NCBI GenBank assembly: GCA_009781815.1
Contig: WQVB01000068.1
Span: forward strand, 1 to 6,805
Source of the DNA: Defluviitaleaceae bacterium
Lineage (GTDB): Bacteria > Bacillota > Clostridia > Lachnospirales > WRAX01
Reading direction: 5' to 3'
DNA length: 6,805 bases
Shown here: positions 1 to 5,105 of the stretch, in pieces
Position numbering within the stretch: the stretch's first letter is position 1
Layout: the number at the start of each line of letters is the position of its first letter
Made by a program: the position numbers and the translations under genes
Notes under the pieces: generated by a model
Told to the model about the DNA's origin: nothing
Seen by the model: the letters and a program-made list of their open reading frames with translations, nothing else
The model's database searches: none

Positions 1-683
1 CTTGAAATGTTGGTGCCGCCGTGGCTGTCGCTTATAACCACCTGCTCGTTTGCGGCAGTTGGGTGTGCACCTACCAAAACCACCGTTGCACCATCTGGCA
101 CCCTTACTGTGGTTACATCGCCTGTTATAGGCCCCGTGTTAATATGAAAGGGGATGATTATATGGGTGATAGCATCAGGCTCTGCGTTGCGTATAAGGGT
201 TAAAAGCCTAGTGAAAGCGGTGCCTGCGGGGGCGGCTGCTAAGGTTATCTCATAATCGGGTGTTTCATACCATATGTTAGGGTCGCTGCCTTCAAGCCAA
301 GTGAAGGCCGTGGGCGTAAAGTCAATTACACCTTCTTGCATAGGGTTGATTATATTGACTTGGCCTTCTGCGGCTTTTTCTCCAACCTTTTCTCCTTCTA
401 GCCCTTCTTCCTCTTCCTTTTCCTCTTTTTCATATTCTACATCTTCGTTTTCTTCGGCATTTTCGTCGCTTTCGATCTCGTCTTCAACTTGAACTTCCTC
501 CCCTTCATCCACAATGTCGCTTTCTTCTTCTGTCTCAGGTTCATACACCTCTTCGTCGAGCATCTCGTCAAAAAAGTTTGAAAAAGGAGCATCGCCTAAA
601 TCTACATCAGCTACAAAAGGCAAGCTATTTGTGGAGATAATAACGCATAAAGCTATCGCTAGGCAGGCCGCCAGTTTTTTCAT
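1..683 (-). CDS. Exported acidic surface protein, N-terminal part (partial)
   Basis: The reading frame is open from an ATG at 683 to the window edge (227 residues visible, no stop). It begins with a signal peptide: MKK followed by a hydrophobic stretch to about residue 24. Residues ~39-106 form a linker in which more than half the residues are Glu or Asp, including runs such as EEKEEEE, probably an unstructured spacer. From ~108 the sequence becomes beta-rich, with short hydrophobic strands and the segment VRVPDGATVVLVGAHP near residue 190. That pattern resembles the start of right-handed beta-helix (pectate-lyase-like) adhesins of clostridia, which is an inference only. I chose ATG 683 over in-frame ATG 689 because the ribosome binding site GAGGTGA (692-698) lies 8 nt before the former and only 2 nt before the latter. 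No lipobox in a credible position and no sortase motif is visible, and the C-terminus is missing. The protein probably acts at the cell surface; its function is unknown. Confidence 0.85.
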   Translation of the reverse strand, partial: MKKLAACLAIALCVIISTNSLPFVADVDLGDAPFSNFFDEMLDEEVYEPETEEESDIVDEGEEVQVEDEIESDENAEENEDVEYEKEEKEEEEGLEGEKVGEKAAEGQVNIINPMQEGVIDFTPTAFTWLEGSDPNIWYETPDYEITLAAAPAGTAFTRLLTLIRNAEPDAITHIIIPFHINTGPITGDVTTVRVPDGATVVLVGAHPTAANEQVVISDSHGGTNIS

Positions 684-691
684 ATACATCC

Positions 692-698
692 TCACCTC
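692..698 (-). promoter_or_regulatory. Ribosome binding site that decides the start of the surface protein
   Basis: On the minus strand the sequence reads GAGGTGA. It leaves 8 nt to the ATG at 683 but only 2 nt to the ATG at 689, so initiation at 683 (MKKL) is favoured. A TATAAT-like -10 lies upstream at 722-727 on the same strand, but I see no convincing -35 partner. Confidence 0.7.
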
Positions 699-794
699 TT
701 TTCATCAAAATATTGTTGAATATTATAATTCCACCCAATCGACAAATTATGACTTCAAATTGCAGGAAGTGCTTTTGATTTTTTCATCTCATTA

Positions 795-1030
795 GGCTTG
801 TTGCGAAACCATCCCCTTCACGTCATCCTGAGCCCTTGGCTGAGCTTGGTTTTAAGCGAAGCTTGACTCAGGATCTATGTGGGCTAGTGCATGCCCTAAT
901 TAAATCTTCCCTTCTCTAATTAGATCCTGAGTCAAGTTTCGCCTGAAGGGCAAGGCTCAACCAAGGACTCAGGATGACGACTTAGGAAAGTGTGGCGTGA
1001 TGGAGGGAAGCGTTGATTTCGCTACAAGTC
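795..1030. mobile_element. MITE-like palindromic element with terminal inverted repeats and TA flanks
   Basis: A 236-bp element without a reading frame of its own. Its ends are inverted repeats: 795-811 (GGCTTGTTGCGAAACCA) and the reverse complement of 1014-1030 agree at 14 of 17 positions. Both ends are flanked directly by TA (793-794 and 1031-1032), as expected for a target duplication of the Tc1/mariner-IS630 type, though TA by chance is common in AT-rich DNA. The interior is also largely self-complementary (see 821-979), so the whole element could fold into one long stem. No transposase is present, so movement would need one supplied elsewhere. It sits between the promoter regions of two divergent genes. 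Assignment to an IS family is inference. Confidence 0.6.
821..979. repeat. Nested long inverted repeat with CGTCATCCTGAG arms
   Basis: Outer arms CGTCATCCTGAG (821-832) and CTCAGGATGACG (968-979) are perfect complements. Next inward, CCTTGG-TGAGC-type segments at 834-847 and ~952-966 pair imperfectly. Inner arms at 856-876 and 922-942 are complementary at 20 of 21 positions and include CTTGACTCAGGATCT. The centre has a further perfect 7-bp pair, CTAATTA (896-902) with TAATTAG (917-923). The CGTCATCCTGAG...AGGATCT pattern resembles the dispersed intergenic palindromes found in many copies in numerous bacterial genomes. It lies wholly inside the terminal repeats at 795-1030. Confidence 0.85.
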
Positions 1031-1053
1031 TATTGTGATGTAAATTAAAAGAT

Positions 1054-1082
1054 AAAAAAATACACTTTCTCACAAAATGTAT
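1054..1082 (-). terminator. Weak terminator-like hairpin, minus strand
   Basis: ATACACTTT (1060-1068) and AAAATGTAT (1074-1082) can pair at 8 of 9 positions across a 5-nt loop. On the minus strand the stem is followed by seven T (1060-1054). The stem is AT-rich, so termination would be weak. It would matter only if a minus-strand transcript comes from the structured RNA region at 1139-1261. Confidence 0.3.
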
Positions 1083-1107
1083 CATACAGTTGTTGCATTA
1101 TGATGAT

Positions 1108-1113
1108 TATAAT
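1108..1113 (+). promoter_or_regulatory. Candidate -10 element for the four-gene operon
   Basis: A perfect TATAAT on the plus strand lies about 26 nt before the structured segment and 173 nt before the first start codon. I see no good -35 at 16-18 nt. TTGTTG (1090-1095) is too close, at a 12-nt spacer. An alternative pairing is TTGCAT (1093-1098) with TATGAA (1117-1122) at 18 nt. Transcription from either would place the folded segment in the 5' leader. Confidence 0.35.
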
Positions 1114-1138
1114 AGATATGAAAAACAAATAAAAAAGC

Positions 1139-1261
1139 CCTCCTCAAAAACTGCCTCACACAATTTTTTTCACTTAACGCTATCGACGTGCAAAGAACGC
1201 ACGTCTGTCGCTCCAACCAAAGGACGTTCAAAAATTGGTTCGGCAGTGGTTTCCGAGGAGG
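1139..1261. ncRNA. Structured RNA candidate: closed junction with two possibly kissing hairpins
   Basis: Closing helix P1 is CCTCCTC (1139-1145) with GAGGAGG (1255-1261). P2 is ACTGCC (1150-1155) with GGCAGT (1242-1247). Inside are hairpin A, GACGTGC (1185-1191) with GCACGTC (1199-1205) and loop AAAGAAC, and hairpin B, AACCAA (1215-1220) with TTGGTT (1235-1240) and a 14-nt loop. Loop A contains GAAC (1195-1198) and loop B contains GTTC (1226-1229), so the loops can pair. Nested helices in this order in an intergenic stretch suggest selection for structure. On the plus strand it would be a leader ending 24 nt before the first operon gene. On the minus strand P1 is followed at once by GC and six T (1136-1131), as in a small RNA with its own terminator. 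I recognise no riboswitch class: no T-box sequence and no cobalamin, purine or c-di-GMP core. Confidence 0.5.
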
Positions 1262-1285
1262 TCTAAAGAAAAGGCGGAATGAAAA

Positions 1286-1552
1286 ATGGAGAGACAAAAT
1301 GTTTGCCAAAGCTGCGGCATGGAGATGAAAGAAGCCCAGCTTTTTGGCACAGAGGCAAATGGCACGCCAAGCGACACCTATTGCTGCTATTGCTATAAAA
1401 ACGGCGAGTTTGAAGATAAAAACCTAACCATGCAGGGGATGATCGACATTTGTGCCCCATACCTTGTAGATGCAGGCGATGCGAAAGATTTAAACGAAGC
1501 AGAAGCTATATTAAACGACTATATGCCAACCCTAAAGCGTTGGGCAAAATAA
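1286..1552 (+). CDS. Putative zinc-ribbon protein (Zn_ribbon_2 type)
   Basis: An 88-residue protein matching the family of small putative zinc-ribbon proteins common in clostridia. The metal site is visible: C7-x2-C10 in VCQSCGM and C33/C34 with C36 in YCCYCY, the two pairs separated by a LFGTEANG stretch typical of the family. The C-terminal half, with MQGMIDICAPYL and a final WAK, is helical in character. The start is ATG 1286, preceded by AAGGCGG (1271-1277), one mismatch from the ideal ribosome binding site, with 8 nt spacing. An overlapping ATG at 1279 is out of frame. It is the first gene of a four-gene operon, 12 nt before the next start. The family has no established function; a zinc-binding or adaptor role is inference. 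Confidence 0.85.
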   Translation: MERQNVCQSCGMEMKEAQLFGTEANGTPSDTYCCYCYKNGEFEDKNLTMQGMIDICAPYLVDAGDAKDLNEAEAILNDYMPTLKRWAK

Positions 1553-1564
1553 GGAGGAAGAATA

Positions 1565-1987
1565 ATGAACAAACAACTTTTTGAAAAAGCAAACGAGATT
1601 ATTAAAACCTGCAATAATGCATCTTTTGGGGTGCTTGATGAAGAAGGTTGCCCATCTGCCTCTGCTGTAAGCCTTGTTAACCCGCAAAACATAACGGAGC
1701 TATACTTTGCAACATCCATAGGCGGCAATAAAGAAAAACGCATAAAAGCCAATAATAAAGCCAGCATTTGCTATTACAATAGTGCTGATGATGCCTTGGC
1801 AAACATCACCCTTGTAGGTGAGGCAGAGATTTGCACAGATCAAGAGACAAAAAGCAAATATTGGCTTAATTGGTTTATTCATATGTATCCAGAAGGGGAG
1901 ACCGACCCAAACTATTGCGTTATAAAATTTAAAACCAAAAGAGTATCCCTCTACATTAACCACGAAAGTGCCGAGTTTGCCATATGA
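1565..1987 (+). CDS. Pyridoxamine 5'-phosphate oxidase-like (FMN split-barrel) protein
   Basis: A 140-residue protein with the layout of small PNPOx-like proteins, akin to general stress protein 26. An N-terminal helix is followed by a strand with FGVLDEEGCPSAS (21-33). Next come LYFATS (46-51) and a basic N-K-E-K-R-I segment (55-60) with KASICYY (65-71), where such proteins usually bind phosphate or flavin. Then follow LVGEAEI (83-89) and a C-terminal VIKFKTKRVSLYI strand (119-131). Members bind FMN, F420 or related cofactors, or none. Whether this one binds a flavin, and its substrate, cannot be read here. AAGGAGG (1551-1557) overlaps the TAA of the preceding gene and lies 7 nt from ATG 1565, a strong site implying good translation. 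The final codons overlap the next gene as ATGA (1984-1987). Confidence 0.87.
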   Translation: MNKQLFEKANEIIKTCNNASFGVLDEEGCPSASAVSLVNPQNITELYFATSIGGNKEKRIKANNKASICYYNSADDALANITLVGEAEICTDQETKSKYWLNWFIHMYPEGETDPNYCVIKFKTKRVSLYINHESAEFAI

Positions 1988-2379
1988 TTATTTTTGAAGC
2001 AAAAAGCTTTCTCAATGCAATAGTAACGCAAAACGCCAAAGAGCTAAAGGGATTTTTTAAGCCTGACGCTATTATCAAGTGGGAGGATTCTCACGAGCAA
2101 CTATCTGTGGAGGGGTATATACGTGCCAATTGTGAATACCCAGGCAGCTGGCAAGGTAAAATAAAAAACATCAGACACCTTAAAGAATCTGACGCAGACA
2201 TGGTTGTTGTTTCTAAAATTAACGATGATAAAGGCATAGCCTTTCATGTAGTCTCTTTCATCACCCTTTGTGAGAACAAAAAGCTGATAACCAAGCTTGT
2301 GGAATATTATGGAGATATAAACGAGCCACCACAATGGCGAAAAGATATGGGCGTTGCTATTAGATATGATGATGACTAG
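1984..2379 (+). CDS. SnoaL/NTF2-like protein
   Basis: A 131-residue protein with the shape of the NTF2/SnoaL cone fold. An N-terminal helix is followed by F-F-K-P-D-A-I-I-K-W (24-33), the usual strand after it. Then comes a hydrophobic patch with EGYIRANCEYPGSW (43-56), beta strands with VVVSKI and FHVVSF, and the closing segment NEPPQWRKDMG (113-123). That last motif is typical of a clostridial and bacillar subgroup annotated as nuclear transport factor 2 family. Relatives include ketosteroid isomerase-like enzymes, polyketide cyclases and non-enzymatic domains, so no reaction can be assigned. The start overlaps the stop of the PNPOx-like gene (ATGA) and no ribosome binding site is evident, so translation is probably coupled. 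This suggests roughly equal production, and perhaps joint function, of the two proteins. Confidence 0.8.
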   Translation: MIIFEAKSFLNAIVTQNAKELKGFFKPDAIIKWEDSHEQLSVEGYIRANCEYPGSWQGKIKNIRHLKESDADMVVVSKINDDKGIAFHVVSFITLCENKKLITKLVEYYGDINEPPQWRKDMGVAIRYDDD

Positions 2380-2400
2380 GTTTTATAGGGGAGCTTAAAG

Positions 2401-2898
2401 ATGCCAAATGCCAAATATCAATTTGAAGATTTTCTTGAGACTATAAATGATGATTGCAAAAGCCTTGTTGTCGCCGTTCATAAGATGTTATTGGAAGATG
2501 GATACAAAGCTAAAATTCAAATAACAAAATCTACGGGGCTGCAACTTTCTTATCATCAGCCAAAGATAAAAACAACTGCAGGTATTATTTTGACTTTCTT
2601 TCTTCACGGTGATGAGCTAGTCATCCGCATTTATGGCAAGCATCATAAAGCATACCCTAAAGCACTAGACTCCCTGCCAGAAAGCATAGCAAAACAGATA
2701 GACAAGGCTGACGACTGCATAAAATTTATCGACCCACAAAAATGCTGGAAAGGGTGCGGAGGGTATAGCTTTTATATAAGAGGTAAGCTTTATCAAAAAT
2801 GCATTACAAATTGTTTTCAAATTAGCTTTAATGCTGAAAATATGCCCTATCTGCTTGAGATAATAAAATGCGAAAGCAAAGAAAGGCTAGCCGAATAG
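2401..2898 (+). CDS. Uncharacterised cysteine-containing protein
   Basis: I do not recognise a named family with certainty. The 165-residue protein has an N-terminal helical part (1-33), a strand-rich middle (36-80, with LVIRIYGKHH), a helix at ~87-110, and a C-terminal part with four spaced cysteines: C115-x3-C119 (KCWKGC) and C134-x3-C138 (KCITNC). This spacing could hold zinc or another metal, or form disulfides. The pattern of D-P-x-K-C, then GYSFYIRGKLYQKC and later LLEIIK recurs, as far as I recall, in uncharacterised clostridial proteins and as a domain beside AraC-type regulators. No signal peptide or membrane segment is seen. AGGGGAG (2387-2393) gives 7 nt spacing to ATG 2401, and the gap from the preceding gene is 21 nt. 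No terminator follows, so the operon may read into spoVT. Confidence 0.75.
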   Translation: MPNAKYQFEDFLETINDDCKSLVVAVHKMLLEDGYKAKIQITKSTGLQLSYHQPKIKTTAGIILTFFLHGDELVIRIYGKHHKAYPKALDSLPESIAKQIDKADDCIKFIDPQKCWKGCGGYSFYIRGKLYQKCITNCFQISFNAENMPYLLEIIKCESKERLAE

Positions 2899-2939
2899 CA
2901 AGCCCAATTTGAAAAATAACCCTAATTTTACAACTGTTG

Positions 2940-2970
2940 TGTATAAAAATGAGAAAGCTGTCAAATAATA
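2940..2970 (+). promoter_or_regulatory. Possible sporulation-type promoter for spoVT
   Basis: TGTATA (2940-2945) and CAAATAATA (2962-2970) are separated by 16 nt, about 50 nt before the spoVT start. The pair resembles the forespore sigma-F/sigma-G pattern, with a -35 like TGNATA and a -10 like CATNNTA, and spoVT of Bacillus is sigma-G dependent. The match is loose. An 11-base perfect palindrome, ACAACTGTTGT (2930-2940), abuts the -35 and might bind a regulator. Confidence 0.35.
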
Positions 2971-3021
2971 GCTTTGAAACTTTTTCTAAAACTAATCGGT
3001 TTAACATAAGGAGGAATCATT

Positions 3022-3567
3022 TTGAAAGCAACAGGTATTGTAAGAAGAATAGATGATTTAGGGCGTGTGGTTATACCAAAAGAAATCCGCCGCACTTTAC
3101 GTATAAGAGAGGGCGACCCTTTAGAAATATTCACCGATAGGGAAGGGGAGGTTATTCTCAAAAAATATTCCCCTATTGGTGAACTTGGCGCATTTGCAAA
3201 AGAATACACCGAATCTCTTGCTACCAGCTCTGGGCACATTACCTGCATTGTGGATAAAGACCAAATTATAGCTGTGGCTGGCGGGGGCAAAAAAGAGCTG
3301 ATGGAAAAGAGCATCTCTCCCCAGCTAGAAAAGATAATTAACTCCAGAAGCACTCATACGGCAAGCCGTGATGAATCGTCTTTTGTGCCTGTTTTGGAGG
3401 ATGACCCTGAAACCCTTTACAGCAACCAACTGATAACCCCCATTATGGCAGAAGGTGATGTTTTGGGAGCTGTTATTTTTCTCTCTCCTGACAAAAAAAT
3501 GGGCGAGCTTGAGACCAAGCTGGCACAGACGGCAGCTGGATTTATAGGCAAGCAGATGGAGCAATAA
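3022..3567 (+). CDS. spoVT: Stage V sporulation protein T, AbrB-type regulator
   Basis: A 181-residue protein, close to the ~178 of the Bacillus protein. Residues 1-50 form the swapped-hairpin AbrB DNA-binding domain: KATGIVRRIDDLGRVVIPKE, then RRTLRIREGDPLEIF and EVILKKY. After a linker with GAFAKEYTESL, residues ~56-178 form a GAF-like sensory domain (ITCIVDKDQIIAVAGG, then DVLGAVIFLSP). In endospore formers SpoVT acts in the forespore, tuning sigma-G-dependent genes; the GAF ligand is unknown. The start codon is TTG. AAGGAGG (3008-3014) sits 7 nt upstream and the protein then begins with the conserved MKATGIVRRID, so the choice is secure. The gene points at bioY and shares its terminator with it. 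It is strong evidence that the source organism forms spores or descends from spore formers. Confidence 0.96.
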   Translation: MKATGIVRRIDDLGRVVIPKEIRRTLRIREGDPLEIFTDREGEVILKKYSPIGELGAFAKEYTESLATSSGHITCIVDKDQIIAVAGGGKKELMEKSISPQLEKIINSRSTHTASRDESSFVPVLEDDPETLYSNQLITPIMAEGDVLGAVIFLSPDKKMGELETKLAQTAAGFIGKQMEQ

Positions 3568-3586
3568 CAATCAAAAAATAATACTA

Positions 3587-3618
3587 AAAAACACCTCTTC
3601 ATATTTGGAGGTGTTTTT
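3587..3618. terminator. Bidirectional intrinsic terminator shared by spoVT and bioY
   Basis: AAAAACACCTC (3587-3597) and GAGGTGTTTTT (3608-3618) are perfect complements around a 10-nt loop. On the plus strand the GC-rich stem runs into five T. On the minus strand it runs into six T from the A tract at 3586-3591. It starts 19 nt after the spoVT stop, and the bioY stop codon (TAA, 3619-3617) overlaps its last bases. Confidence 0.92.
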
Positions 3619-4153
3619 ATATAGTTATTCGGCTTTTGGATATTGCATATCTTAAACTACGCCCGAGGGATATTGATGCGATTATTTGCAGCAAAGACGT
3701 GATGAGGAAAGGCAAAACAACCATTGTGAAGGATGCAGGCAAAGTGTTGCCTGTAACAAAGCTAAACCACACCATGCCCAAGGTTAGGTTGGCGGCAACA
3801 CCTATAGACACAAAAACAGGCCACAGAAGCAGCTGTTTTTTGGTGGATGCTATGCCAGACACAAAGGCAAGAAGAGGAAAAGACAATATAAAGCCGCCCG
3901 TATAGCCTGAGATGATGCCTATGCCGCTAGAAAAGCCCGCAAACACAGGTACACCAGCCGCCCCAAGCAGCACATAAACCACCACCGCCATTGTGCCTTT
4001 TTTAGGTCCTAAAATAAGGCCTGATAAGATGACGCCAGTAGTTTGCAAGGTAAAAGGCACGCCAGACACAAAGGGGATTTGTATTTGAGCACAGATGGCT
4101 ATAATGGCTGCGAAAACAGCCATCTGCACTATAGTTAAAATAGGCAACTTCAT
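3617..4153 (-). CDS. bioY: Biotin ECF transporter substrate-binding subunit BioY
   Basis: A 178-residue integral membrane protein with about six hydrophobic helices, the usual BioY size. Family signatures are GVPFTLQ (31-37), LSGLILGPKKG (43-53), YVLLGAAGVPVFAG (60-73) and GYTGGF (83-88), which form the biotin-binding face in known structures. BioY captures biotin at the cell membrane and works with shared ECF ATPases and the EcfT protein; no genes for these are in the window. The start ATG 4153 follows the perR-like stop by 3 nt and has no clear ribosome binding site, so translation probably depends on the upstream gene. It is the last gene of the dps-perR-bioY unit and ends in the shared terminator. 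No recognisable BirA operator lies in front of it, so biotin control, if any, is not through a local promoter. Confidence 0.95.
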   Translation of the reverse strand: MKLPILTIVQMAVFAAIIAICAQIQIPFVSGVPFTLQTTGVILSGLILGPKKGTMAVVVYVLLGAAGVPVFAGFSSGIGIISGYTGGFILSFPLLAFVSGIASTKKQLLLWPVFVSIGVAANLTLGMVWFSFVTGNTLPASFTMVVLPFLITSLLQIIASISLGRSLRYAISKSRITI

Positions 4154-4156
4154 GGT

Positions 4157-4537
4157 TTATTTACATTTGTCGCAGATGCCTTTAAAGGTTATGTCATGGT
4201 CATCTACAATAAAGTTGTATTGTGCCGAGATTTGTGCATCTAAGCCTTCAACACGTGGCATATCCATATCATAGATATAGTTGCAAGATTTGCATTGGAA
4301 GTGATAATGAGGGGTAAAATGCCCGTCATATCTTTCAGGGCCTTCAGGCAAGGAGACGCGAACAACTTGCCCACTTTCGGCCAAAACTCTTAAATTCCTA
4401 TATATAGTTGTTTTAGAGATTGTTGGGTAATCTTTAGATATTGACACATACAAATCGTCAATAGTTGGGTGGTCATCCCTATTTCTCAAAGCATCTAAAA
4501 CGATTTTACGCTGTATTGTGTTTCTTTGTGCGTTCAT
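4157..4537 (-). CDS. perR: Fur-family peroxide/metal regulator, PerR-like
   Basis: A 126-residue Fur-family protein, slightly short of the usual 140-150 residues. The winged-helix part includes HPTIDDLY (23-30) and the recognition helix SKTTIYRNLRVL (41-52). All five residues matching the regulatory metal site of Bacillus PerR are present: H23, D71 (in RYDG), H77 and H79 (in PHYH), and D90 (in YDMD). Aspartate at the last position is typical of PerR rather than Fur. The structural zinc site is also complete, C82-x2-C85 and C122-x2-C125. In PerR, iron-catalysed oxidation of the histidines by peroxide releases DNA. Its place directly after dps fits this role. AAGGAG (4545-4550) lies 7 nt before ATG 4537. 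PerR is an inference from the ligand pattern; a zinc- or manganese-sensing relative is possible. Confidence 0.85.
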   Translation of the reverse strand: MNAQRNTIQRKIVLDALRNRDDHPTIDDLYVSISKDYPTISKTTIYRNLRVLAESGQVVRVSLPEGPERYDGHFTPHYHFQCKSCNYIYDMDMPRVEGLDAQISAQYNFIVDDHDITFKGICDKCK

Positions 4538-4560
4538 ATTAAAACTCCTTTAAATATGCA

Positions 4561-4596
4561 CTATAAGCCCTGAGATGTACCCCTCAGAGCTTATAG
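4561..4596 (-). promoter_or_regulatory. Hairpin between dps and perR, possible attenuator or processing site
   Basis: CTATAAGC (4561-4568) pairs with GCTTATAG (4589-4596), and after one mismatch CTGAG (4570-4574) pairs with CTCAG (4583-4587), leaving an 8-nt loop. The 13 base pairs are strong enough to matter in RNA. On the minus strand no T run follows, so it is not a standard terminator. It starts 15 nt past the dps stop. It may partly stop transcription or protect the dps message, giving more dps than perR and bioY. Confidence 0.5.
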
Positions 4597-4611
4597 CTTT
4601 ATTGTTTTTGA

Positions 4612-5043
4612 TTATTTTACAGTTTGCTTAAACATCCAAACATGTTTTTCAAAGGCAGTTATAGCACCGATAAACATATCTGCAGTGGCTTCGTCTCCAG
4701 CTTCTTGAGCGATGTCGATGCCTGCTTTAAGCTCATCAGCAAAGAAGGTATAGTCTTTAATAAGGGTTTTGTAAATATCCTCAAGGGTAACCTCGCTGCC
4801 TTCTTCAGATATTTTAGCCAAAGCTAAATATTCTTTCAAAGTTGCTGCTGGCGTGCCGCCTATGATTAGTAATCTCTCGGCAAATTCATCATACATTTCA
4901 GAGGCCTCGTTGTAAAGCTCTTCACATTTTTCATGTACAATGTCAAAGTATGCACCTTGCACAAACCAATGAAAACGATGTAATTTTGTGTATAAAACTG
5001 ATAAATCTGCAATACGCACGTTTAAAAAATCATGTAGTTTCAT
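4612..5043 (-). CDS. dps: Dps-family ferritin-like DNA/iron protection protein
   Basis: A 143-residue ferritin-fold protein of the Dps family, somewhat shorter than the usual ~150-165. The intersubunit ferroxidase ligands can be read by comparison with Listeria Dps: H25 (in FHWFV), H37 (in IVHEKCEELY), D52 and E56 (in DEFAERLLIIGG). Dps assembles into 12-subunit shells that oxidise Fe(II) with hydrogen peroxide and store the iron, limiting hydroxyl radical damage in the cytoplasm. The N-terminus lacks a lysine-rich tail, so direct DNA binding is uncertain. The frame extends 28 codons upstream, but AAGGAGG (5052-5058) lies 8 nt before ATG 5043 and the family-like sequence starts at MKLHDFL, so the long version is rejected; the extension would also start upstream of the probable transcript start. 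It is first in a probable dps-perR-bioY transcript. Confidence 0.94.
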   Translation of the reverse strand: MKLHDFLNVRIADLSVLYTKLHRFHWFVQGAYFDIVHEKCEELYNEASEMYDEFAERLLIIGGTPAATLKEYLALAKISEEGSEVTLEDIYKTLIKDYTFFADELKAGIDIAQEAGDEATADMFIGAITAFEKHVWMFKQTVK

Positions 5044-5090
5044 TTTAACTTCCTCCTTATTGTATATACTTTTTTCGAGAACCTTTTTCT

Positions 5091-5105
5091 CTAAACTCAT
5101 TATAC
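5091..5105 (-). promoter_or_regulatory. Possible PerR operator over the dps -10
   Basis: The minus-strand sequence GTATAATGAGTTTAG matches the PerR box TTATAATnATTATAA at 10 of 14 informative positions, but six of those matches are the -10 hexamer itself. The position is ideal for repression and the regulator gene is downstream in the same unit. Confidence 0.35.

Noticed and set aside
274..795. Serine-rich plus-strand reading frames (274-492 and 514-795)
   Set aside because: They are the antisense reading of the Glu/Asp-rich linker and the start region of the minus-strand exported protein; no ribosome binding site or family resemblance.
821..979. CRISPR array or tandem repeats in the long intergenic region
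   Set aside because: The repeats are inverted and nested, not direct repeats with regular spacers.
1139..1261. T-box or known riboswitch before the zinc-ribbon operon
   Set aside because: No T-box sequence (AGGGTGGNACCGCG type) and no purine, cobalamin, c-di-GMP, TPP or SAM core could be found by eye.
1082..1460. Minus-strand reading frames across the intergenic region and the zinc-ribbon gene
   Set aside because: They overlap the structured RNA candidate and a well-supported plus-strand gene, with composition unlike a natural protein.
3636..3905. Plus-strand reading frame inside bioY
   Set aside because: It is a shadow of bioY on the opposite strand, without a ribosome binding site or recognisable features.
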